Positions 34,834 through 44,169 are shown, numbered from the stretch's first letter. The stretch is 64,000 nt of DNA from Aurantiacibacter atlanticus (GCF_001077815.2 NZ_CP011310.1:1488001-1552000); one strand, 5' to 3'. Program-made: numbers and translations. The notes: generated by a model from the sequence alone, not told the origin.

Positions 34834-35520
34834 ATGAAAAAGTCTATCGCGTTCATCCTCGCCTCGGCCTCGGCCACCGCTATTGCGGTTCCGGCGTCTG
34901 CGCAGGACAATTCGGCTTTTACCGGTCCGCGTATCGAAGGTATCGCAGGCTATGACATCAGCAAGGCCGGCAGCGATGTCGACAATGATCTCAATGACGA
35001 GGACGATCAGTCCATCGATGGTTTCATGTATGGTGTCGGTATCGGTTATGACTTCGCGGTCAATAATATTGTCCTTGGTGTGGAAGCTGAACTGACTGAT
35101 TCGACAGCCAAGTCTGAGATTGATGACGGTGATTTGGAAGACCTCGGCTTCGGTGCCCGGCTGAAAACCGGCCGTGACCTCTATCTCGGTGCCCGCGCCG
35201 GTGTGCTCGCTAACCCGCGCACACTGATTTACGTCAAGGGCGGTTACACCAACGCTCGTTTCGACCTTTTGGCCGATGACGGCTCGACTGAGATCGAAAC
35301 CGATCTCGATCTTGACGGTTTCCGCGTCGGCGCAGGTGCAGAATATGCACTGTCAGAAAACAGCTTTGTGAAGCTTGAATACCGCTATTCGAACTATTCC
35401 GAAGGCGAATTCGATTTCGAAGATAACGATTTCTTCGATGATGACACTGGCGAAAGCGGCCGTTTCGACGCCGATCTTGACCGTCATCAGGTTGCGGTTG
35501 GCTTCGGCTACCGCTTCTAA
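34834..35520 (+). CDS. Outer-membrane beta-barrel protein (Omp25/OmpA-barrel-like)
   Basis: A 228-residue small porin-like protein. The start at 34834 has GGAG six bases upstream and gives a signal peptide MKKSIAFILASASATAIAVP ending ASAQ; the in-frame extension to 34759 is rejected. The mature part is an eight-strand-type barrel (GFMYGVGIGYDFAV, FGARLKTGRDLYLGARAGV, TLIYVKGGYTNARF, FVKLEYRYSNYSEG) ending with the outer-membrane C-terminal pattern HQVAVGFGYRF. Loops are unusually rich in Asp and Glu (DFEDNDFFDDDTGES), so it is strongly acidic and could bind cations. Confidence 0.88.
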   Translation: MKKSIAFILASASATAIAVPASAQDNSAFTGPRIEGIAGYDISKAGSDVDNDLNDEDDQSIDGFMYGVGIGYDFAVNNIVLGVEAELTDSTAKSEIDDGDLEDLGFGARLKTGRDLYLGARAGVLANPRTLIYVKGGYTNARFDLLADDGSTEIETDLDLDGFRVGAGAEYALSENSFVKLEYRYSNYSEGEFDFEDNDFFDDDTGESGRFDADLDRHQVAVGFGYRF

Positions 35521-35540
35521 TAGATCGCCATCAAGAAAAT

Positions 35541-35575
35541 GGGGCCGGTGGAGCAATCCTCCGGCCCTTTTTCGT
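35541..35575 (+). terminator. Terminator of the outer-membrane protein gene
   Basis: GGGCCGG-TGGAG-CAAT-CCTC-CGGCCC followed by TTTTTCG, 21 bases after the stop codon. A standard rho-independent terminator that also separates the gene from the converging IalB-like gene. Confidence 0.9.
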
Positions 35576-35586
35576 GTCTACTCTAT

Positions 35587-36084
35587 TTACCGCGCCTGCC
35601 TTGATCGCGTGCAGCCTACACCAGCAGCATCAATCGCGGTGGCCGCTCCATCAAGGCTGTAGCGATCAGTGAAGCGGTTGCCGCGATTGTCGATTGCGCT
35701 GATGCTCATTCGTCCTGCCGCGCGCATCGCGGCAACTATGGCGGTATCGGTGGCGGCATCAACTGCCCAGGCATCGCCGGCGCCCGCGACAAGGTTGAAG
35801 CGAGCAGCGCCAATTGCCAACCGCACGCGCGGCGTATCTGACAAATGTCGGCTAAGTTTGAAATGCACCTGAGAACGGAGGTTGCGTGCCGGCCAGTTGC
35901 CCACGCTGGAATAGGGCTGGTAATCGCGCCGCGCACGGCTTTCCTGCGCCTCTGCGATGGCATAGCAGCGCGGTGTATCGGGATCCCGGAAGGCACCCCA
36001 TTCGCCAAATACGCCCAGACTGTCGCGCGCGTTGAGCGGAGCAGCAAGGGCAAGCAGGCTCAGAAGTAGCAATAAACGCATCAT
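35587..36084 (-). CDS. IalB-like periplasmic protein
   Basis: A 165-residue exported protein with a signal peptide (LLLLLSLLALAAPLNA). The mature part (FGEWGAFRDPDTPRCYAIAEA, RMSISAIDNRGNRFTDRYSLDG, AIDAAGVGC) has the layout of invasion-associated locus B family proteins: a WGAF opening, a Cys in the second strand and a C-terminal Cys that could pair with it. Members are common in alphaproteobacteria and only in a few pathogens linked to host-cell entry; here a general envelope role is more likely. Assignment rests on pattern only. Confidence 0.65.
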   Translation of the reverse strand: MMRLLLLLSLLALAAPLNARDSLGVFGEWGAFRDPDTPRCYAIAEAQESRARRDYQPYSSVGNWPARNLRSQVHFKLSRHLSDTPRVRLAIGAARFNLVAGAGDAWAVDAATDTAIVAAMRAAGRMSISAIDNRGNRFTDRYSLDGAATAIDAAGVGCTRSRQAR

Positions 36085-36263
36085 ATCCGTTCTATAATCA
36101 TCGCCGTGGTTAACGCAAAATGCGCAAAATCGTACCGGATGTTACCGGTTTTTCTGGCTTTTCCCGCACATTTATGCCATATGAATGAAGACGGAGGGGG
36201 TTCTCCTACAACCCGATTAGAAGAAAGGCGTCCTTGGCAAAATGGCCGGGTGGCGAATTAAAG

Positions 36264-36917
36264 ATGAGCCTGTTTGCCGATTACAATTTGCCCTTTGCCA
36301 TTGCACTCGGGGTGATCCTTTTACTCGGTTTCTTGCAGATTATCGGTGTTGGAGATTTCGATTTCGGCGGCGACGTCGAACTTGATCTGGACATTGATGC
36401 CGACGCCGAGATTGCTGATCCCACCAGCGCGGGCCTTGGCGGCGCGCTGACCACGTTGTTGGGGTTGGGCAAGGTGCCCTTCTTCGTGTGGCTGATGACC
36501 TTCCTGTTCATATTCGCCTTGATCGGCATGGGGGTGCAGGGGTTTGCCGACGAATTGACGGGATCGCCGCTCTATCCCTGGCTTGCAGCGCTTATCGCCG
36601 GCGGTGCCAGCTTGCCCGTTACCGCCACGCTGGTGCGCCCACTGGGACGCATCATGCCGCAGGATGAAACCTCTGCCGTCCGGCTTGACAGTCTTGTCGG
36701 CAAACGCGGCACGATTACCACCGGAAAAGCTGAAAAAGGCTCGCCCGCCCGCGCCAAGGTGCGCGACCGTTTCGGACATGCACATTATGTCATGGTGGAG
36801 CCACATGAAGATGCCGCCGTGATCCCGGCAGGTGATCAGGTCTTGCTCGTGCGCCGCGAAGGCCAGACCTTCTTTGGTGTGCCACTGGCCGAGCGCAAGC
36901 TGGCCCCCATGAATTAG
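36264..36917 (+). CDS. yqiJ: YqiJ-like inner-membrane protein with OB-fold domain
   Basis: A 217-residue protein that begins MSLFADYNLPFAIALGV, close to the start of E. coli YqiJ, which fixes the start at 36264 rather than the TTG at 36234. Two or three membrane segments (FAIALGVILLLGFLQII; FFVWLMTFLFIFALIGMGV; WLAALIAGGASLPV) are separated by an acidic stretch DVELDLDIDADAEIAD, and the C-terminal half is an OB-fold (LVGKRGTITTGKAEKGSPARAKVRDRFG) as in NfeD-type partners of flotillins. It precedes the flotillin gene by 62 bases. The pair is thought to organise membrane domains; its exact role is unknown. Confidence 0.88.
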   Translation: MSLFADYNLPFAIALGVILLLGFLQIIGVGDFDFGGDVELDLDIDADAEIADPTSAGLGGALTTLLGLGKVPFFVWLMTFLFIFALIGMGVQGFADELTGSPLYPWLAALIAGGASLPVTATLVRPLGRIMPQDETSAVRLDSLVGKRGTITTGKAEKGSPARAKVRDRFGHAHYVMVEPHEDAAVIPAGDQVLLVRREGQTFFGVPLAERKLAPMN

Positions 36918-36979
36918 GAGCGCCCTTTTCGGGCTCCAGGGCGCCGGCGTTATAAAAAGTTCAACTATAAGGAGAAGAA

Positions 36980-38737
36980 ATGGATAGTCTGCTAGATATT
37001 GGCCTCATCGGGATCACCGGGGGTATTTTCCTTTTCCTCGTATTTCTCATGTTCCTCATCAAACTTTACCACCGCGCATCCAAGGAAACCGCTTTTGTGC
37101 GGACCGGTGTCGGGGGCGAGAAAGTGGTGATGAATGGCGGCGCACTGGTGCTGCCGGTGTTCCACGAAACGATGCCCGTAAACATGAACACGCTGGTGCT
37201 CTCGGTCATCCGCCGCGATGCCGAGGCTCTGATTACGCTCGACCGCTTGCGAATCGATGTGAAGGCCGAATTCTATGTTCGTGTGAAGCCCGACAGCGAA
37301 GCCATCGCTATGGCCGCGCAGACGCTGGGCCAGCGCACCATGCAGCCCGAAGCGCTGAAAGATCTCGTCGAAGGTAAATTCGTCGACGCCCTGCGCTCGG
37401 TTGCAGCCGGAATGACGATGAACGAGCTGCATGAACAGCGCGCAGATTTTGTCCAGAAGGTGCAGCAAGTTTCGTCCAACGATCTCGCGATGAACGGGCT
37501 GGAACTGGAATCGGTTTCGCTCACCGGGCTCGACCAGACCAGTATCGAACATTTCAACGCCAATAACGCCTTCGATGCCGAAGGTCTGACCAAGCTGACC
37601 GAGCAGATCGAAGCGCGCAAGAAACTGCGCAATGATATCGAGCAGGACACGCGCGTCCAGATGGAGACGAAGAACCTCGAAGCTGACACCAAATCGTTCG
37701 AGATCGGCCGTGACAAGGAATATGCGCGGCTGGGGCAAGAGCGCGAGGTGGAAGTCCGCCGTGCATCGCAAATGTCAGAAATCGCCCGCGAACAGGCAGA
37801 GCGCCAGCGTGAAGCCGATGCCGCACGGATCGAGGCGAAGAAGCAGGTGGACGCCCAGCAGATCGAGGCGGATCGTCTGGTGGAAGAAGCTCGCATCGAT
37901 CAGGTGCGCGCTCTGGAAATCGCACGTCAGGAACAGCAGATCGCCGTCCAGAACAAGTCGCGTGAGGAAAGCCAGGCCAAATCGGAAGCTGACGCAGCAC
38001 GTGCCAAGGCTGTAGAGGCTGAGGAACGCGTCGCCACCGCTCGTGAAAGCGAGATTGCAGAGCGTCAGAAAAAGATTGAACTGATCGAGGCTGCCAAGCA
38101 GGCAGAACGCGATGCCATCGGTATCAAGGTGGAAGCAGAGGCGGAACGCGATGCTGCATCAAACCGTGCTGAAGCCTTGCGGGTGGAAGCGCAAGGTGAG
38201 GCTGAAGCCGAAAAGCTGAGCGCCGATGCTGCACGCGTCCGGTTCGAAGTCGAAGCTGCCGGTCAGCGTGCCGTAAATGAGGCGGCCAACATCCTTTCGA
38301 TGGAGCAGATTTCGCTCCAGACGAAGCTGGCTCTGCTCGAAGTGCTGCCTGAAGCGATCCGCGAAAGCGCCAAGCCGATGGAAGCGATTGATAGTATCAA
38401 GATCGTACAGGTCGATGGGCTCACCCAGAAGACCGGTCCCGCCGGTGGCAATGGCGGCGGTGCAGGCGCAGGTGGAGGCAGCGGCAACCTTGCCAATGAT
38501 GCCGTCGCCGCGGCGCTTGCCTATCGCGCGCAGGCTCCAGTGCTCGATGGCCTGATGAAGGAGCTGGGCCTGAATGGCTCATCGCTGGGCGATCTGGTGA
38601 AGGGTGCGGTGGATGGCAATGCCGACACGCAATTCGCTGCTGATGCGGCGCTTACCGACGAAGCCCAGTCGCCGAACCTGTCTGTGCAAGGGTCAGACAA
38701 GGGCGGAGGCGACGAAGATACCCAAGCAGCTAAGTAA
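36980..38737 (+). CDS. yqiK: Flotillin family protein (YqiK-like)
   Basis: A 585-residue SPFH/flotillin protein. One N-terminal membrane segment (GGIFLFLVFLMFLIKLY) is followed by the SPFH domain (about residues 30-220, KVVMNGGALVLPVFHETMPVN, VKAEFYVRVKPDSEAIA) and a long Ala/Glu/Arg coiled coil (about 225-460) typical of flotillins. The C-terminus has a glycine-rich spacer (GGNGGGAGAGGGSGN) and a variable tail. Flotillins form oligomers on the inner membrane and mark fluid microdomains. AAGGAG is placed well before the ATG. It is co-oriented with yqiJ and followed by a strong terminator. Confidence 0.92.
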   Translation: MDSLLDIGLIGITGGIFLFLVFLMFLIKLYHRASKETAFVRTGVGGEKVVMNGGALVLPVFHETMPVNMNTLVLSVIRRDAEALITLDRLRIDVKAEFYVRVKPDSEAIAMAAQTLGQRTMQPEALKDLVEGKFVDALRSVAAGMTMNELHEQRADFVQKVQQVSSNDLAMNGLELESVSLTGLDQTSIEHFNANNAFDAEGLTKLTEQIEARKKLRNDIEQDTRVQMETKNLEADTKSFEIGRDKEYARLGQEREVEVRRASQMSEIAREQAERQREADAARIEAKKQVDAQQIEADRLVEEARIDQVRALEIARQEQQIAVQNKSREESQAKSEADAARAKAVEAEERVATARESEIAERQKKIELIEAAKQAERDAIGIKVEAEAERDAASNRAEALRVEAQGEAEAEKLSADAARVRFEVEAAGQRAVNEAANILSMEQISLQTKLALLEVLPEAIRESAKPMEAIDSIKIVQVDGLTQKTGPAGGNGGGAGAGGGSGNLANDAVAAALAYRAQAPVLDGLMKELGLNGSSLGDLVKGAVDGNADTQFAADAALTDEAQSPNLSVQGSDKGGGDEDTQAAK

Positions 38738-38759
38738 GCCAGTCGCTTGGTTGAAGTGA

Positions 38760-38793
38760 GAAGGCCCCCGGTCGAAAGATCGGGGCCTTTTTA
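38760..38793 (+). terminator. Terminator of the yqiJ-yqiK unit
   Basis: AAGGCCCC-CGGTCGAAAGATCG-GGGGCCTT followed by TTTATT, 24 bases after the yqiK stop. A clear rho-independent terminator. Confidence 0.92.
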
Positions 38794-38807
38794 TTGCGCG
38801 CTGCTCA

Positions 38808-39076
38808 TTAATTCGGCTCCACAAGACGGCAATGTTCGCGCCAATAGATTGCCTCCACGAATGTCAGGCCCAGTGCCAACAGAATTATTGCCCCGCCCCG
38901 CGCTCGCCAAACGGACCGGTAAACAGGGTCACCAAGAAAACATCGATCGCGCGCAGGGCACGTGGATAGACAGCGTCCGCGAACAACTGCCGCATGAAAC
39001 CTGTTGCCGCCTGCGCAGCCAAGAATGCCATGAATGCAAACACACCCACTGCTTTCAGCCAAGGACGATTAGTCAT
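38808..39076 (-). pseudogene. Small two-helix membrane protein, frameshifted
   Basis: Two overlapping minus-strand frames read as one protein when joined. Frame one (from 39076) gives MTNRPWLKAVGVFAFMAFLA, continues through VYPRALRAIDVFLVTLFTG and stops after GERGAGQ. The other frame continues AIILLALGLTFVEAIYWREH to a stop at 38808. Adding one G in the run GGGGCGGGGC (about 38890-38899) would give an intact protein of about 90 residues with two membrane helices. Either the gene is mutated, or the sequence has a homopolymer error, or the short 63-residue form is real. Function unknown. Confidence 0.55.
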
Positions 39077-39150
39077 GAGAGCCGTTATGCGCGAAGTCGG
39101 TTAAGACTTCGGTGCAAGCCTCTCATCGGAATACAAAAATTGGTGGAGGC

Positions 39151-39651
39151 TCAGCCGCTCGTTTCAGGATAGCAAATCGCCACAACTTCCCACTCTTTCT
39201 CCCCGCCGGGAAGCCGCACACTGCGCAGATCGCCCACTTCGGCGCGGCGCAATGCGCGGGCGATCGGGCTGGACCAGCCAACGCGGCCTGCGCTGGCATC
39301 CTGTTCCTTGTCTCCTACGATAGTGAGAGTGCGTTCCTCGTCATCCTCGTCGGCGATGGTGACGGTTGCGCCGAAGAACACGCGGCTCTTGTCTGGCTGC
39401 TCGCACGGATCGACGACTTTGGCAAACTTCATGACCTTTGAGAGATAGGACAGCTCACGGTCGATCTCGCGCATGCGCTTGCGGCCATAAAGGTAATCGC
39501 CGTTCTCGCTGCGATCCCCATTGCCCGCCGCCCAGCTGACGATCTCCGTGATCTCGGGTCGCTCGGTGCCTAGCAAATGGTCATAGCGCGCCTTCAGCGC
39601 AGCAAGCCCTGCAGGCGTGATAGGGTTGGTCTTGTCAGGAGAAGCGGACAT
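39151..39651 (-). CDS. greB: Transcription elongation factor GreB
   Basis: A 166-residue Gre factor: N-terminal coiled coil (ITPAGLAALKARYDHLL to LSYLSKVMKF) carrying the acidic tip residues around GDRSENGDYLYGRKRMREID, and a C-terminal FKBP-like domain (VGDKEQDASAGRVGWSSPIARALRRAEVGD). YGRKRMREID favours GreB over GreA. It enters the secondary channel of RNA polymerase and stimulates cleavage of backtracked RNA. Single gene; converges with nothing and follows the lytic transglycosylase gene by 81 bases. Confidence 0.93.
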   Translation of the reverse strand: MSASPDKTNPITPAGLAALKARYDHLLGTERPEITEIVSWAAGNGDRSENGDYLYGRKRMREIDRELSYLSKVMKFAKVVDPCEQPDKSRVFFGATVTIADEDDEERTLTIVGDKEQDASAGRVGWSSPIARALRRAEVGDLRSVRLPGGEKEWEVVAICYPETSG

Positions 39652-39732
39652 TTTCGTACATCAGGGAGTCGTAAAAGGATGGAACCCTGCCAGCACTGAG
39701 CCGGCAGGCTGCCATGCACAAGGCGCAAACCG

Positions 39733-41724
39733 TTATCGCAGGAAATCGGTTACATTGCGGCCCTGTGCTCGTCCCGCCCGTTCCGGATAAAGCGCCTCGT
39801 AAACAACCGCATTCTCGATCACGCGTTGGACGTAGTTCTTCGTCTCGAAAAAGCCGATTTCCTCGATCCAGCGCAGCCAATCGCCTGTTTGACGAGGGTC
39901 GCCATTCTCGCGCAGCCAGCGGTTCACATTGCCTGGCCCAGCATTGTAGGCGGCGATGGCGAGGGGGTAACTGCCGTCATAATAGGCCACCAACCGCTCA
40001 ATGTGGTTGGAGCCAAGCCGCATCGCATATTGCGGATCGCTCATCAGGCGGCTGGCCGAATATTGCACACCTGCGCGGCGCGCTTCTTCTTGCGCTGTTG
40101 CCGGCATGAATTGCATCAGCCCGCGCGCACCGGCATGGCTGATAGCATTTTCAGCAAACTGGCTTTCCTGACGCGCAAGCGAGTGGACAAGAGTCCAGTT
40201 TACGCCCGGGGGTGTCTGCAGGGTCGGGAAGCCGATCCGGGTGAAGCCTGCGTGACCGTCTGCCGCAGCGGCATCCGACAGATTTACGGCAAGATCACGC
40301 CTCCCGATTTCGCGGGCAAGCTCTGCCACAAGGATATGTTCACCCACGGTTTCTGCCTCATCGGCGATAGCACGGTAAAAGCGGATACCGGTTGACCACG
40401 GCGCATCGCGCGCCACTTCGCTGACTGCACTGGTGATTGGCGCGGAAAGGAATTCCAGTCGCTCTTCAGAGGTCGGGGTGCCTACGGGCGCGGCAGCATA
40501 TTCGGGTATCGGACGCCCAAGTCTGCTCAGCGCCAGAAGACCGTAGAAACGATCCGTATATTCCGCAGCCATTTCGTAATGCCGCTGGGCCTCGGCGCTC
40601 ATGCCAGCCTGGCGATAAGCCTCACCTGCCCAGAAAAAGCCCTTGGACCTTGTCTGGCTGGTGCGTGCAGACGCGCCATATTGGTAAAACAGGGGCGCTG
40701 CCGAAGCGCCATCGCTAAGATGCCACAGAGCGTTGGTCCCGCCCGCCCACATTAATGACGTGTAATCATCGCGCAGCTTGTATTCCATGCCGGAGATATC
40801 TTCGCCAGGAGCAAAAGCTTCCAGCGCGCGCGCAGCCACACGCGGCGTATCAGGACGGCTGGCCGCACGTCCAACGGCGAGCAATTCGGTAATCCACAAG
40901 GTGCGGTCAAAGGGCAGGGCAGCCAGTGGCGGACTGTCCACGATCATGCGAACAGCCTCTCCCGCGCGGCCTTCCTGACGCAATTCGCGGCTGCGATTAT
41001 ACAGATAACCGGGGTCAGCATATGCACTTGCCGCCGTCGTTGCCCCATCACCACCTTGCAGAATAGCGAGCCTTGCAGCGAAAAGATTGCGTTTCGTAGG
41101 CGAAGTCCGGATGATCTGGCGAGCGGCTGCATCGGCATCACGCTGCCATAGGAGCGCATCCATACGCTGATCGTGATCGGCCTGTGTCATGCTGGTGCCG
41201 TGGGTGGTCAGCAAAGCGGCCTCTGCGGTTGGACTCATTTCGCCACCGCGCCATGCCTGGATTGCCCAGTGCCGCGAAAGAGCGGGATCCTGCCCCATCA
41301 GTGCCAGGGCATAATGCGCCTTTGCGTAGTTGGTGACAGGCTCCTTCGCTGCAAAGAAACCGAGCAACAATTGCGGATCGACGAATTCTTCGCGCAACCG
41401 GGTTTCAGCGCGGATGCGCAAGGTGTTTTCATCCGGAAAGCCGGGATTTGCGGCCAAGAAGCTGGCATAATGATTGAAAGGCAATTGTGCCTGCCTGTCA
41501 TTCCACAGGGCTTCCCACCGTGCGATCTCGCCGGCCATCGCGCCGGGTTGCCGCGCGACCAGATCAGCGCGCGCGCGGTCCCACTCACTCGCCTCCTGTG
41601 CTTGCGCAGCCACAGGTGCGGTTAAAGGAGCGGTGAAGGCAGCCACAGCGATGGTGGCGAGTAAGTAAGAGCGAACCATGCTGGACATATTGGCAAAGCT
41701 CTCCTTATCAGGCGGTGAATACAT
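39733..41724 (-). CDS. slt: Soluble lytic murein transglycosylase
   Basis: A 663-residue periplasmic enzyme that cuts peptidoglycan to 1,6-anhydromuropeptides. The signal peptide core is YLLATIAVAAFTAP ending VAAQAQEA. A long alpha-superhelical region of TPR-like helices (about residues 60-470) precedes the SLT domain, with the catalytic Glu in LVHSLARQESQFAENAIS, then GARGLMQFMPATA and AIAAYNAGPGNVNRWL. I chose the start at 41724 because GGAGG lies five bases before it; an ATG at 41688 with AGGAG eleven bases away would remove twelve residues, and 41970 is too far upstream. Confidence 0.92.
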   Translation of the reverse strand: MYSPPDKESFANMSSMVRSYLLATIAVAAFTAPLTAPVAAQAQEASEWDRARADLVARQPGAMAGEIARWEALWNDRQAQLPFNHYASFLAANPGFPDENTLRIRAETRLREEFVDPQLLLGFFAAKEPVTNYAKAHYALALMGQDPALSRHWAIQAWRGGEMSPTAEAALLTTHGTSMTQADHDQRMDALLWQRDADAAARQIIRTSPTKRNLFAARLAILQGGDGATTAASAYADPGYLYNRSRELRQEGRAGEAVRMIVDSPPLAALPFDRTLWITELLAVGRAASRPDTPRVAARALEAFAPGEDISGMEYKLRDDYTSLMWAGGTNALWHLSDGASAAPLFYQYGASARTSQTRSKGFFWAGEAYRQAGMSAEAQRHYEMAAEYTDRFYGLLALSRLGRPIPEYAAAPVGTPTSEERLEFLSAPITSAVSEVARDAPWSTGIRFYRAIADEAETVGEHILVAELAREIGRRDLAVNLSDAAAADGHAGFTRIGFPTLQTPPGVNWTLVHSLARQESQFAENAISHAGARGLMQFMPATAQEEARRAGVQYSASRLMSDPQYAMRLGSNHIERLVAYYDGSYPLAIAAYNAGPGNVNRWLRENGDPRQTGDWLRWIEEIGFFETKNYVQRVIENAVVYEALYPERAGRAQGRNVTDFLR

Positions 41725-41802
41725 TCTTCCTCCAGTAGGAATTTTCGGATGGGCGTGAAAATAATTTCGCGTCTTCACAATCATAACGCAGGAGCGGCGA
41801 CA

Positions 41803-42684
41803 ATGTTCACAGGTTCGATACCGGCGCTGGCGACCCCATTTCGTGACGGGGCATTCGACGAATCGGCTTATCGGCGGTTCATTGAATGGCAGATCGATAA
41901 CGGCGCGAGCGCGCTTGTGCCATGCGGCACCACTGGCGAAAGTGCCACGCTGGATAATGACGAGCATCACCTGATCATCAAGACCTGTGCCGAAGCTGCC
42001 GCGGGCCGGGTGCCGGTCATTGCAGGCGCGGGCAGCAACGATACGCAGACAGCGTTATGGCATATCAAGGAAGCGCAGATTGCCGGTGCCGACGCATTGC
42101 TGCTGGTCGCGCCTTATTACAACAGGCCCAGCCAGGCCGGGTTGCTGGCGCATTTCAGCTATCTGGCAGAACGGACCGATCTGCCTATCGTGCTGTATAA
42201 TGTGCCGGGGCGCTCAGTCACTGACATCCTTCCCGAAACAGTAGTGGAACTGCATCGCCGGTTCCCTGAGAAAATTGTGGCATTGAAGGATGCGAGTGGT
42301 GATCTCTCGCGCGTTGTTACCCATCGCATCGGTGCCCCGCAGCTGTGCCAGCTTTCAGGGGACGATCCGCTGATGCTGGCAGGGTACGCATTGGGGCAGG
42401 TGGGATGCATCTCGGTCACCGCGAATGTCGCGCCCAGGATGTGTGCCGATTTCCACGCTGCGGCAGCGCAAGGCGATTTTGCCACTGCGCGCGAGATAAA
42501 CGAGCGGCTTTATCCACTTCACAAGGCGATGTTTGCTGATGCATCGCCTTCCCCTGCAAAATATGCGTTGAGCAAGCTGTTCGACTGGTTTTCGCCAGAA
42601 GTGCGGCTGCCAATTGTCGATTGCTCTGACGCGGCGAAGGCGGCTGTGGATGAGGCAATTGAAGGAGCAGGGGTGACGCCATGA
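41803..42684 (+). CDS. dapA: 4-hydroxy-tetrahydrodipicolinate synthase
   Basis: A 293-residue aldolase-type enzyme condensing pyruvate with aspartate semialdehyde, first step of the lysine/diaminopimelate branch. The Schiff-base Lys162 is in KIVALKDASGD, Tyr132 in VLYNVPGRS, and the GTTGES loop is at residues 42-47. The start at 41803 (MFTGSIPALATPF) has AGGAG about nine bases upstream. Its stop overlaps the DUF885 gene start as ATGA. Confidence 0.96.
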   Translation: MFTGSIPALATPFRDGAFDESAYRRFIEWQIDNGASALVPCGTTGESATLDNDEHHLIIKTCAEAAAGRVPVIAGAGSNDTQTALWHIKEAQIAGADALLLVAPYYNRPSQAGLLAHFSYLAERTDLPIVLYNVPGRSVTDILPETVVELHRRFPEKIVALKDASGDLSRVVTHRIGAPQLCQLSGDDPLMLAGYALGQVGCISVTANVAPRMCADFHAAAAQGDFATAREINERLYPLHKAMFADASPSPAKYALSKLFDWFSPEVRLPIVDCSDAAKAAVDEAIEGAGVTP

Positions 42685-43970
42685 AACTTTTCGCCATTGC
42701 CGCTGCCGCACTTGCGCTGACATCCTGCTCTACCATGCCCAATGTCCCGCCGCCTGCTCTGGACGATCTGGCGCAGCGATATCTGGCGTTGCAGCTGGCG
42801 ATTGGCGAAAAAGACCCCGGCTATGTCGATGCCTATTACGGGCCGCAAGAACTCGCCATCCATGCCGCTGCGCAGGCGGAACAAAACACCTTGCCAATCC
42901 TTCAGGCTCGCGTCCTTGCGCTCGACACGAATTTACGGTCCCTGCCCGTCGAGGCGGGAAGCGTAGAGGCGCAAAGGGTGCGCTATCTGCGGGCCATGCT
43001 CAATTCGGCGAAGGTGCGATTGCGCATGTTGCGCGGAGAAAAAATTGCCTTCCAGGACGAGGCTGAGGGCCTGTTTGGCGTACGACCCGAAATGATCGAC
43101 CTTGCGACGCTTGATCCGGTGCTGGCGCAGATAGAAACGCTTGTGCCCGGCGATGGCCCGCTGCACGAACGCGTGAACGCCTTTCGTGATCGCTTCATTA
43201 TCCCAAATGATCGGCTGAGCGCCGCAATCGATGCCGCCGTGGCCGAATGTCGCGCTCGCACGCTGCCGCATATTCCGCTGCCGGAGAGTGAAAGTTTTGA
43301 TCTTTCGCTTGTTATCGACAAGCCATGGGGCGGCTTCAACTACTATCAGGGAGATTACCATTCAGTCATCGAGATCAACACTGATCTGCCCACGCGTCTT
43401 GATCGCGCGGTGGATGTGGGGTGTCATGAAGCTTATCCCGGTCACCACGTCTATTCGACATTGATTGAACGGGATCGCGTGAACGGTTTGGGTCAGATCG
43501 AATATACGCTCCTTCCGCTTTATTCGCCGCGGGCAATCATTTCTGAAGGCAGCGCCGAATATGGCGTGAAACTGGCTTTTCCGGGCGACAGCCAATTGGA
43601 ATACGAACGCGAAGTTCTGGCGCCGCTGGCAGGTCTCGAAGCAGATGATTTGCAGGCCTATTACGATTTGCGCGAAGCAACCGAAGCGCTTTCAGGTGCA
43701 TATTATACAATCGCCGCTGGCTATCTTGATGGCGCGATGACCCGCGAAGAAGCGATTGCTGCATCAATGCGCTACCGGCTACTCAGCCGCGAACGCGCAG
43801 AGCAGAACCTTCGCTTCATGGATACCTATCGCAGTTACGTGATCAATTACGGACTTGGTGAGGAGATTGTTGGCAATGCGGTGGAAGCGGGGGATGCGGA
43901 CATGGCAGCGCGCTGGCAGCGGTTTATCGACATCCTCAATTCGCCCACCCTGCCGGAAGATTTGATGTAG
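42681..43970 (+). CDS. DUF885 family lipoprotein, probable metallopeptidase
   Basis: A 429-residue protein with a lipobox ALTSC (Cys16), so it is exported and lipid-anchored. The motif VGCHEAYPGHHVYSTL contains the HEAxPGHH signature of DUF885, a family thought to be zinc-dependent peptidases related to the M32-like fold; the downstream SEGSAEYGVKLAF supplies a candidate third ligand Glu. Shorter than many DUF885 proteins (about 550-600). It overlaps dapA by four bases, an odd pairing of a lysine-biosynthesis enzyme with an envelope peptidase, perhaps reflecting recycling of cell-wall peptides. Confidence 0.85.
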   Translation: MKLFAIAAAALALTSCSTMPNVPPPALDDLAQRYLALQLAIGEKDPGYVDAYYGPQELAIHAAAQAEQNTLPILQARVLALDTNLRSLPVEAGSVEAQRVRYLRAMLNSAKVRLRMLRGEKIAFQDEAEGLFGVRPEMIDLATLDPVLAQIETLVPGDGPLHERVNAFRDRFIIPNDRLSAAIDAAVAECRARTLPHIPLPESESFDLSLVIDKPWGGFNYYQGDYHSVIEINTDLPTRLDRAVDVGCHEAYPGHHVYSTLIERDRVNGLGQIEYTLLPLYSPRAIISEGSAEYGVKLAFPGDSQLEYEREVLAPLAGLEADDLQAYYDLREATEALSGAYYTIAAGYLDGAMTREEAIAASMRYRLLSRERAEQNLRFMDTYRSYVINYGLGEEIVGNAVEAGDADMAARWQRFIDILNSPTLPEDLM

Positions 43971-44169
43971 CAATGGGGATCCTTGGCGATCGCCAATGGA
44001 GCAGTAGAGGTTCCCGCTTCGCAATTTGTTGAACCATCGCTGGCGCCCATGGCGGGCAGCTATGACCGCGATTGGACCAAACTGAGGAACTTGATCCTTT
44101 GCAAGACCGGATCAATCCTTCTTCGATAGGGTTTGCAGTAGCGTTTCGAACGCCTACATGCAGCGCCCC

